Source of the DNA: Candidatus Acidulodesulfobacterium ferriphilum
Lineage (GTDB): Bacteria > SZUA-79 > Acidulodesulfobacterales > Acidulodesulfobacteraceae
NCBI GenBank assembly: GCA_004195035.1
Contig: SGBD01000002.1
Coordinates: forward strand, 254,009 to 318,008
Reading direction: 5' to 3'
Length of the DNA stretch: 64,000 nt
Part shown: piece by piece, positions 36,508-43,218 of the stretch
Layout of the letters: every line of letters begins with the position of its first letter
How positions within the stretch are numbered: the first letter of the stretch is position 1
Notes under the pieces: model-generated
Database searches by the model: none
Told to the model about the DNA's origin: nothing
The model's input: the letters and a program-made list of their open reading frames with translations, nothing else
Position numbers and translations under genes: made by a program

Positions 36508-36582
36508 TGGAGCGGGAAACGGGGCTTGAACCCGCGACCCTCACCTTGGCAAGGTGATGCTCTACCACTGAGCTATTCCCGC
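36508..36582 (-). tRNA. tRNA-Gly (GCC)
   Basis: A full cloverleaf can be drawn. The acceptor GCGGGAA pairs with TTCCCGC, the D-arm is TAGCTCAGTGGTAGAGCA, and the anticodon stem-loop CACCTTGCCAAGGTG carries GCC. The T-arm is CGGGTTCAAGCCCCG. The CCA end is encoded. It reads 5' to 3' from 36582 to 36508. Confidence 0.96.
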
Positions 36583-36619
36583 GAAAAGATAACTATAACA
36601 ATATTTATAGTTGATAACT

Positions 36620-36648
36620 ATTTAATTATATTTTTTATAATTTGTCAA
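36620..36648 (-). promoter_or_regulatory. Candidate promoter of tRNA-Gly
   Basis: On the minus strand a perfect TTGACA (36648-36643) is followed after 17 bp by TTAAAT (36625-36620). That lies about 38 bp ahead of the tRNA 5' end. The -35 match is strong and the -10 match is moderate. A hairpin (AACTATAA/TTATAGTT) lies between the promoter and the tRNA. Confidence 0.45.
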
Positions 36649-36683
36649 TAGCCTATCCTTACTATAAGCTAACAAACCATAAA

Positions 36684-37484
36684 TTAATATTTTCCCAAAA
36701 TTTTAATTGCGCCGTTCTTTATTTTAAAGCCGAGCAAACTATCCTTTTCACCCAAAACATTCAGCCCGTAAACAGGTATTCCTTCTATTTCGGATTTGCA
36801 AACTCCGTGATGATGACCGAAAAAAACAATCTTCGGCTTGATTTTTAAGATAAGTTCCCTGAGTCCTGCGGCTTTCGGATAATATCTCTTTTTATCGTTA
36901 TCTTCTATAAGAACGCCTTCGGGGGCATCGTGCGAAATAAAGATATCTATATTCCCGTTTGCATGCTTTATTAAATTGTCTATCTCATATTTGGTGTAAT
37001 ATCTATCTGCCTCACGATGATTAAAATATTCGGGGTCATATTTTCCACCAATTCCTGCAACAACAAGATTTTCGGTGTTGCCGCCATTGAGACTTGCATC
37101 TTTGCCGCTTTTATATGCAGCCATTCCTGTTCCGGCTTTAATATCAGCAACCGTCCCATTCGGCACATAAAAGAGATTCTTAAGTATCTCGAAATCCCCC
37201 GACAGTTTTACGGCTTCAAGGAAGTTAAAATCCTCATTGTTGCCGTTTATAAAATATGTTTTTATGGGAACGGCTCTTTTTCCTTTATGCCACTTTGGAA
37301 AATCTCCTGTCCCGCCATGAAGTTTAGTTATTCCGTCATGATTTTTTTCGTCTATCCATATGCCAAAATCGCCAACCTGTAAAACAACATCAAAGCTAAT
37401 TTTAAGCTTTAATTCAAAATCCCTTATATTTTCATAAAATTTGTCGATTCTTCCGTGAACATCGCCCGCAACGCATATATTCAT
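36684..37484 (-). CDS. Calcineurin-like metallophosphoesterase
   Basis: This 266-residue protein has the phosphoesterase metal-site motifs in order: AGDVHGR at residues 6-12, QVGDFG, INGNNEDF, ISHDAPEGV and FFGHHHG near the C-terminus. These bind two metal ions and hydrolyse phosphoesters. The target is unknown. It lies 18 bp after hypB on the same strand and may share its transcript, though no role in hydrogenase maturation is known for such proteins. Confidence 0.87.
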   Translation of the reverse strand: MNICVAGDVHGRIDKFYENIRDFELKLKISFDVVLQVGDFGIWIDEKNHDGITKLHGGTGDFPKWHKGKRAVPIKTYFINGNNEDFNFLEAVKLSGDFEILKNLFYVPNGTVADIKAGTGMAAYKSGKDASLNGGNTENLVVAGIGGKYDPEYFNHREADRYYTKYEIDNLIKHANGNIDIFISHDAPEGVLIEDNDKKRYYPKAAGLRELILKIKPKIVFFGHHHGVCKSEIEGIPVYGLNVLGEKDSLLGFKIKNGAIKILGKY

Positions 37485-37502
37485 TCTTTAGATTATATTA
37501 TC

Positions 37503-38222
37503 TTACTTTTTTAATACGGAAACTTTTAAATTAACATTATCTTTTATGAAAGAGATAAAATCCCGTAATCCGTTATTTTCGATATTTTCCGCTTTCGAAT
37601 TATTTTTGCACGATGTTTCGAAAATCACCAAATCCTTATTTATAGACAAAGCATTTTCCCTTATTTTAGCAATATCGGAATCCAGAACGGACAAAAGGTC
37701 AATTTTATTTATAACCATGACTTTAGACTTATAAAAAGCGGCAGGATATTTTAAGGGTTTGTCATCGCCTTCCGTTATCGAAAGAACCACAACCTTTATA
37801 TCCTCGCCAAGATTAAACGCCGTGGGGCAAACAAGATTTCCTACATTTTCTATTAATATTATATCCGCATCCTTTATGTCTAAATTATTAAGCGAGCCGT
37901 TCACCATTTTTGCATCTAGATGACATGTCCCGTTTGTAATAATTTGATATGCAGGAACATTTAACTTATCTATTCGTTTTTTATCTAAATCCGTCTCGAC
38001 ATCCCCCTCTATAACTGCTACCTTAAAGCCGTCCGATTTTAAAATAGGAACTATAGATTCCAGCAACGATGTCTTGCCCGAACCCGGAGAGCTCAAAAAA
38101 TTCATAACAAAAGCCTTTTTGAATAATGCTTTATTTTTATTTGCGATAATATCATTTGTTTCTAAAGCATTCCTCTGAATCAATAATGACCTGCCTGCGC
38201 GCCTTTGACTCGAATTTAACAT
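37503..38222 (-). CDS. hypB: Hydrogenase nickel-incorporation GTPase HypB
   Basis: This 239-residue GTPase shows the P-loop SSPGSGKTSLLE at about residues 43-54, EGDVETDLD, the nickel-site-like NGTCHLDAKMV, ILIENVGNLVCP and the NKIDLL specificity motif. It delivers nickel to the hydrogenase large subunit together with HypA. It lacks the N-terminal His-rich or CCxxC nickel-store segment found in some species. The hypA gene lies 102 bp upstream on the same strand, and the structural genes are divergent from hypA. Confidence 0.95.
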   Translation of the reverse strand: MLNSSQRRAGRSLLIQRNALETNDIIANKNKALFKKAFVMNFLSSPGSGKTSLLESIVPILKSDGFKVAVIEGDVETDLDKKRIDKLNVPAYQIITNGTCHLDAKMVNGSLNNLDIKDADIILIENVGNLVCPTAFNLGEDIKVVVLSITEGDDKPLKYPAAFYKSKVMVINKIDLLSVLDSDIAKIRENALSINKDLVIFETSCKNNSKAENIENNGLRDFISFIKDNVNLKVSVLKK

Positions 38223-38324
38223 GGTGATAACAAATATACTCTATTAAATTTTTTTTATTTACTTTTTTATGATTTTATAGTTTTCATTTTACATTTTAAT
38301 GCCGTAACATTATCAATTATTTTA

Positions 38325-38564
38325 TCAATCAACCAGAATTTCCTGAATGGTTATTTCATCGCCGCCGGCTGGAATAAAATCGAGCAAAACATTCTTAAAT
38401 CTTTCATCGTTTAAATTTTGAAACGCAAAGACAAGGTAATTTTTATCAATCCCGGAATATTTGCCGAGATTTAATTTTACCTCGCTGACACTTTTTACGC
38501 CTTTTAAATAGCCGTTTTCTTGAAGCGTATCGACTATTTCTAAGGCTATGGAAAATTCGTGCAT
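38325..38564 (-). CDS. hypA: HypA-like nickel-delivery protein lacking the zinc domain
   Basis: The protein begins MHEFSIALEIVDTL, the HypA start with the Met1-His2-Glu3 nickel site, and continues with VKLNLGKYSGID and FAFQNLND. It then jumps from LLDFIP to AGGDEITIQEILVD, which matches the end of normal HypA. The two CxxC zinc-binding pairs and about 35 residues between are absent, giving 79 residues instead of about 113. I chose the ATG at 38564; an upstream TTG would add eight hydrophobic residues. No ribosome site is obvious. Whether it still works with HypB is open. Confidence 0.8.
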   Translation of the reverse strand: MHEFSIALEIVDTLQENGYLKGVKSVSEVKLNLGKYSGIDKNYLVFAFQNLNDERFKNVLLDFIPAGGDEITIQEILVD

Positions 38565-38708
38565 AAAAAAATCAATAAAAAAATTCAAAACTTAATTTGA
38601 CATTTTATATTTTAATGATAATATTTTATATATTATATATCATTTAATTTCTAAATATAATAATTTTAATAAAAAATTATAAAATTACCATATATTTATA
38701 ATGTAATA

Positions 38709-38732
38709 ATTAATTAAATTTATTTAATTAAT
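38709..38732. promoter_or_regulatory. Perfect AT-only palindrome upstream of the hydrogenase genes
   Basis: ATTAATTAAAT (38709-38719) and its exact complement ATTTAATTAAT (38722-38732) are separated by two bases. The site lies 33 bp ahead of the small-subunit ATG in the divergent hypA/hydrogenase gap. It could be an operator, but palindromes occur readily in such AT-rich DNA. Confidence 0.3.
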
Positions 38733-38765
38733 AATGTAAAATTTGTTTATAATTTAGGAGGTTAT

Positions 38766-40091
38766 ATGGGAAATGGCAAAAGAATCCGCGCCGCAAAAAA
38801 TGAAAACGATAATCCTTTTTCAATGCCCGAAGAGGATAATAATTTCAATTTCAAATGGGACCCCTTAAGGAATATCGCGGACGACCCTGACGAGGTTTTA
38901 AAAAGGGTTGATGAACGGTTAGACAGCCTTGAAAAAGAGCGCTTTAGCGGCAAAAAAGATAAAGACGGCAACCTTGAAAATATCTTTAGTCTCCATGGAG
39001 TAACAAGAAGGGACTTTATCAAATGGAGTGCTTTCTTAACATCGGCCATGATGCTCCCTTATATATTCAGTCCCAGAGTAGCGAGAGCCGCCAATATACT
39101 GACAAGAACCCCTTTTATATGGCTTGATATGGCGGATTGTATGGGAAACACCGAAGCCTTTATCAGAACCGCCCACCCCACGCCCGCCGAAATAATTCTT
39201 AACTATGTCAGCGTGGATTATATGGAATCCATAATGGCTCCCGCCGGTTATCAGGCGGAAGCAAGACGAATAGAAACCGTCAAAAAGCATAAAGGAAAAT
39301 ATATTTTAGTAGTGGAAGGTGCAATCCCTACAGGTCTTAACGGAAAATTTCTCACTATCGGAGCAAAAGGAGATTCTGGTCTAAAAATTGCCAAAGAAAC
39401 ATCCAAAGATGCAGGCATTATAGTTGCGATAGGCAATTGCGCTTCTTACGGAGGCATACCCGCCGCACGCCCAAATCCTACTTCGGCCGTCGGTCTCAGC
39501 TCCGTTACAAACAGGCAGGTTATAAATATCCCCGCCTGTCCGGCAAACCCGGTAAATGTCGTAGGCACTTTAGTGGAATATATATTGGTGGGAAAAGCCC
39601 CTCAGCTTGACAGCCTTGGAAGACCGCTGTGGGCATACTCCGGAAGGCTTCACGATAACTGTTATAGAAGGGGGCATTTCGAAGCGGGCGAATATGTGAG
39701 GCAATGGGGCGACGAGGGGGCAAAAAAACAATATTGCCTATATATGATGGGATGCAAAGGGCCTTTTACATGGAATAACTGCACCGTGGTGGAATATAAT
39801 CAGGATATAAGCTTTCCTATGAGAGCGGGACACGGTTGTATCGGCTGTTCTCAGCCCGCATTCTGGGATAGAATGACCCCGTTTGAGAAGCCCAATGCGG
39901 ATGCAAAAATTATACTCCCCATGGTCGAAGCTACCGCCGATGAATTCGGCGTGGCTCTTCTCGGAGCGGCCGGCGCCGGAATTGCGGCTCATGCTATATA
40001 CACGGGGGTTAAAAAGAAAAGAGAATCCAAAAAAACATCTGAAAAGAAAAAAAGTGATTCAGATAAAAATGATGACAATAATGACAAGTAA
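38766..40091 (+). CDS. [NiFe] hydrogenase small subunit, Tat-exported, atypical proximal site
   Basis: This 441-residue protein starts behind a strong AGGAGG. About 80 charged residues precede the twin-arginine motif VTRRDFIKW (R81, R82). Then come a hydrophobic Tat core and the iron-sulfur part. The first proximal ligands read DCMGNTE, with Cys125 present but Asn128 where CxxC would have the second Cys. The rest is regular: GNCASYGGI, ACPANP, HDNCYRRGHFE, CLYMMGCKGP, NNC and GHGCIGCSQPAFWD. A C-terminal hydrophobic helix (about 400-420) anchors it in the membrane. It belongs to the group 1 uptake type, facing the periplasm. Confidence 0.95.
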   Translation: MGNGKRIRAAKNENDNPFSMPEEDNNFNFKWDPLRNIADDPDEVLKRVDERLDSLEKERFSGKKDKDGNLENIFSLHGVTRRDFIKWSAFLTSAMMLPYIFSPRVARAANILTRTPFIWLDMADCMGNTEAFIRTAHPTPAEIILNYVSVDYMESIMAPAGYQAEARRIETVKKHKGKYILVVEGAIPTGLNGKFLTIGAKGDSGLKIAKETSKDAGIIVAIGNCASYGGIPAARPNPTSAVGLSSVTNRQVINIPACPANPVNVVGTLVEYILVGKAPQLDSLGRPLWAYSGRLHDNCYRRGHFEAGEYVRQWGDEGAKKQYCLYMMGCKGPFTWNNCTVVEYNQDISFPMRAGHGCIGCSQPAFWDRMTPFEKPNADAKIILPMVEATADEFGVALLGAAGAGIAAHAIYTGVKKKRESKKTSEKKKSDSDKNDDNNDK

Positions 40092-40124
40092 AGAATAAGA
40101 TAATATAAAATCCCGAATCAATAT

Positions 40125-40149
40125 GGATTCCCGCCTTCGCGGGAATGAC
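40125..40149. repeat. REP-like palindrome between hydrogenase subunit genes
   Basis: ATTCCCGC and GCGGGAAT form a perfect 8-bp stem around CTTC, flanked by GG and GAC as in the family members at 15671 and 20932. It lies in the 93-bp gap between the small- and large-subunit genes and could affect mRNA stability or the subunit ratio. Confidence 0.75.
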
Positions 40150-40184
40150 TGTACTTAAATATTAATAAAATATTTGGAGGATAT

Positions 40185-41870
40185 ATGGCAACAAAGATTA
40201 TAGTCGATCCGATAACCAGAATAGAGGGACACCTGCGAATAGAAGCGATTCTTAACGGCAATGAAATAACCGAAGCATATTCATCGGGCACTCTATTCAG
40301 GGGGATAGAACTTATACTTAACGGAAGAGCTCCCGAAGACGCAGGGCTTTTTGCCCAAAGAATTTGCGGGGTCTGTACCTATGCCCACTATGAAGCCGCC
40401 ACATGGGCGGTTGAAAACGCTCTCGGCATACATCCTCCAAAAAATGCCAGAATTGCCCGCAATATATTAAAAGGCGCACAAATGGTTCAGGACCATTTAG
40501 TCCATTTTTACCAGCTTGCCGGTTTGGACTGGGTCGATATAGTGTCTGCGCTTAAAGCCGACCCGAAAAAAACGATGGATCTGGCGTATGCCTATACAAA
40601 GACGCCTTATAACGCGAGTTTAGCAAGATTCGAAGAAGTAAAGGCAAGGCTCAACAACTTTGTCAAGTCGGGCCAACTCGGGCCTTTTGCGGGCGGCTAT
40701 TGGGGAAACCCGTCTTACAAACTTCCCCCCGAAGGAAACCTTTTGATAGCCTCGCACTATTTAGACAATCTTAATATTTTAAGAATACCCGCCCAAATCA
40801 TAGCGATTTTAGGAGCAAAAGACCCTCATCCTCAAACCTGCGTGGTCGGCGGCATTTCATCTATCGCGGACATTATTAACCCTCAAAGAATGGATGATAT
40901 TTTATTCAGGATAGGAAAAATTACCGACTTCATCAATAATGCCTACATACCGGATTTGCTGACCGCGGCTGAGTTTTATAAAGAAGAAGCTCTTCAGGGC
41001 ATCGGCGGCGGACTTAAAAACTATCTTTCGTACGGCGCATTTCCTCAAACGGATGATGAAAATCCGGATGATTATTATTTAATGAGGGGTATTATATTCG
41101 ATAGAGACCTCGGCAAGGTTCACGGTTTGGATGAAAAAAAGATAACGGAGTTTGTTACGCATTCATGGTATAAATACCCGAATGAAAAGGTAGGGCTTAA
41201 CCCGTCCGTCGGAATCACGGACCCTGATTATACAGGCTTAAACAAAGACGGAAGCCTTAAAGAAGACGAGAAATACAGCTGGCTTAAATCTCCGAGATAT
41301 GAAAATAAGGCTATGGAAGTTGGACCTCTTGCGAGAACGTTGGTTGCATATGCCAAAGGAAATAAAACTATAAAATCTTTAGTGGATTACGTCCTAAAAA
41401 CATCGGGGTTGCCCGTAACCGCGCTATTTTCCACTCTTGGAAGAACGGCGGCAAGAGGAATAGAAGCGAAATACGTAGCCGACGCATTAGAATCATGGAC
41501 ATTAGAACTGATTAAAAATGCGGCGATTGACCAGACAAGCTGGACAAAGTATGATATGCCTTCGAAAGAAATTACGGGAATCGGACTCGACGAGGCTCCA
41601 AGGGGGGCTTTAGGCCACTGGGTAAGAATAAAAAATAAGCAGATAGCCCATTATCAAATAGTAGTGCCATCGACATGGAACGCTTCTCCGAGAGACGCAT
41701 TTAACAACCCGGGGGCTTATGAAGCATCTTTAGTCGGCGTTAAGCTTGCAAACGCTTCCGAGCCTCTTGAAATTTTGCGGACGGTTCATTCGTTTGACCC
41801 CTGTTTAGCCTGTGCCGTCCATATAATAGACCCGAAAACAAATGAAATAAAAAAATTTAAAATTAGTTAA
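40185..41870 (+). CDS. [NiFe] hydrogenase large subunit
   Basis: This 561-residue catalytic subunit binds the Ni-Fe(CN)2CO centre through RICGVC (Cys61, Cys64, with H68) and DPCLACAVH (Cys540, Cys543, H546). The 15 residues after His546 are the C-terminal peptide that the maturation protease removes after nickel insertion. Length and motifs match group 1 respiratory H2-uptake enzymes. GGAGG precedes the start. Lacking its own signal peptide, it would be carried out by the Tat signal of the small subunit. Confidence 0.97.
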   Translation: MATKIIVDPITRIEGHLRIEAILNGNEITEAYSSGTLFRGIELILNGRAPEDAGLFAQRICGVCTYAHYEAATWAVENALGIHPPKNARIARNILKGAQMVQDHLVHFYQLAGLDWVDIVSALKADPKKTMDLAYAYTKTPYNASLARFEEVKARLNNFVKSGQLGPFAGGYWGNPSYKLPPEGNLLIASHYLDNLNILRIPAQIIAILGAKDPHPQTCVVGGISSIADIINPQRMDDILFRIGKITDFINNAYIPDLLTAAEFYKEEALQGIGGGLKNYLSYGAFPQTDDENPDDYYLMRGIIFDRDLGKVHGLDEKKITEFVTHSWYKYPNEKVGLNPSVGITDPDYTGLNKDGSLKEDEKYSWLKSPRYENKAMEVGPLARTLVAYAKGNKTIKSLVDYVLKTSGLPVTALFSTLGRTAARGIEAKYVADALESWTLELIKNAAIDQTSWTKYDMPSKEITGIGLDEAPRGALGHWVRIKNKQIAHYQIVVPSTWNASPRDAFNNPGAYEASLVGVKLANASEPLEILRTVHSFDPCLACAVHIIDPKTNEIKKFKIS

Positions 41871-41915
41871 TTTTCATGTTTTTATATTTAATTAACTTTT
41901 AAAATGGGGTTAATT

Positions 41916-42680
41916 ATGGAAAATAAAGAAAAAAAATACGGCGATATACAATTAGTCCACAGAATGACGGTTATAAAAAGAATTATACACTGGTCATTTT
42001 TTTTAGCTATCATTAATAACATCATTACGGGCTTTTATATAGCCTATCCATTTCTTATATTTGGAAAAACCCCTGCGCAATCCGATTCCCTTTCAAAAGG
42101 GATTATTAATTCAGGAGAAACATATCAGGCATTCATAATGACATGGATGAGGGAATTCCATTTTATCGGCGCTGTTATTATAGATGTTATTTTTATCGTC
42201 TGGCTGTATCTGGCTTTTTTTTCGTGGAAAGAGCCTCTTTATAAAAGCTTTATACCTTTCGGGGATAAAATAGCGGAGGCGGGGAGAATGGTTAAGCACT
42301 ACTTCACGCTCAAAGACAAGCCTGAAACAACCCGATATCAAGACCCTTTAAATGCCGTAATATTCACTATTTTTCATCTGCTTATTTTACTTCAAATGGT
42401 AACCGGATTTCAGATGTATGTGGCTTCGTTTACCGGAACTTCGGCCGTAGGCGGTTGGTGGCCATGGCTTATGCATTTTACGACCGATTGGACGCTTGTC
42501 GTATTCGGCGGACTGACGGGCGTTACGCTTGTTCATCTTTTTACAATGTGGCTGATTATAATATTTATAGTTTATCATATTTATATAGAGGTTTGGCGTT
42601 CGGTAATGTGGAAAGAAGGGGATATCCTGATACCGTTCGGAGGATATAAATATATCAGAAATAAAACGGAAACGGACTGA
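41916..42680 (+). CDS. Hydrogenase cytochrome b subunit
   Basis: This protein of about 254 residues has four membrane segments and belongs to the HyaC/HupC di-haem cytochrome b family. Candidate haem-binding histidines include IIHWSFFLAI, MREFHFIGAV, IFHLLILLQ and IIFIVYHIYIEVW. It takes electrons from the small subunit into the quinone pool. An ATG at 41904 is possible, but its GGGG spans the ribosome-site position for the ATG at 41916, which I prefer. It lies between the large-subunit and protease genes on the same strand. Confidence 0.92.
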   Translation: MENKEKKYGDIQLVHRMTVIKRIIHWSFFLAIINNIITGFYIAYPFLIFGKTPAQSDSLSKGIINSGETYQAFIMTWMREFHFIGAVIIDVIFIVWLYLAFFSWKEPLYKSFIPFGDKIAEAGRMVKHYFTLKDKPETTRYQDPLNAVIFTIFHLLILLQMVTGFQMYVASFTGTSAVGGWWPWLMHFTTDWTLVVFGGLTGVTLVHLFTMWLIIIFIVYHIYIEVWRSVMWKEGDILIPFGGYKYIRNKTETD

Positions 42681-42701
42681 ACCTGAACGGGATTTTTACT
42701 T

Positions 42702-43211
42702 ATGACTGGAATTATAGGAATCGGAAACCTGCTCTTAAAAGACGAAGGATTCGGGATTCACTTTATCGATTATCTTAGAAAAAAATATATTTTCGACTTA
42801 AATCTGAGAATAATTGACGGAAGCACAATGGGCTACGGGCTTTTGGACGACATATTTAACCTTGACAATATTATTGTCATAGATGCCCTTAAAACAGATG
42901 AAAACCCGGGAAGCATATTTAAATTCGACAGCAAAAACATCCCGGTTGATTTAATGAAAAAAACAGCCCATGATGTTGAATTTATCGATGTAATAACTAT
43001 GTGCAGCCTTCAGGGGCATAACCCGAAAATAACAATTTTTGCAATATCTCCAGAAGACATAAGTAATGTTGGAATGGATATTTCATTCCCTTTAAAAAAT
43101 GCGATTCCAAGGCTTGAATCTCTCGTTCTGGAAGAGATAAAGCCGTTTGGCATAGAATGGAGCATAAATCCTGAATATCGCAAAATTGCCGAATTTAAAC
43201 CTTTAATTTAA
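42702..43211 (+). CDS. hyaD: Hydrogenase maturation endopeptidase
   Basis: This 169-residue HyaD/HybD-type protease begins with IIGIGNLLLKDEGFGIH, which includes the nickel-sensing Glu, and shows IIDGSTMGYGLLD and IVIDALK with its conserved Asp. It clips the C-terminal peptide of the large subunit once nickel is in place. It follows the cytochrome gene by 21 bp and ends the structural operon. The hyp genes come next on the opposite strand. Confidence 0.94.
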   Translation: MTGIIGIGNLLLKDEGFGIHFIDYLRKKYIFDLNLRIIDGSTMGYGLLDDIFNLDNIIVIDALKTDENPGSIFKFDSKNIPVDLMKKTAHDVEFIDVITMCSLQGHNPKITIFAISPEDISNVGMDISFPLKNAIPRLESLVLEEIKPFGIEWSINPEYRKIAEFKPLI

Positions 43212-43218
43212 ACCGGAA

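Noticed and set aside
38565-38588. Upstream TTG start adding eight residues to HypA
   Set aside because: HypA must begin with Met-His-Glu, since His2 binds nickel. The ATG at 38564 gives exactly that.
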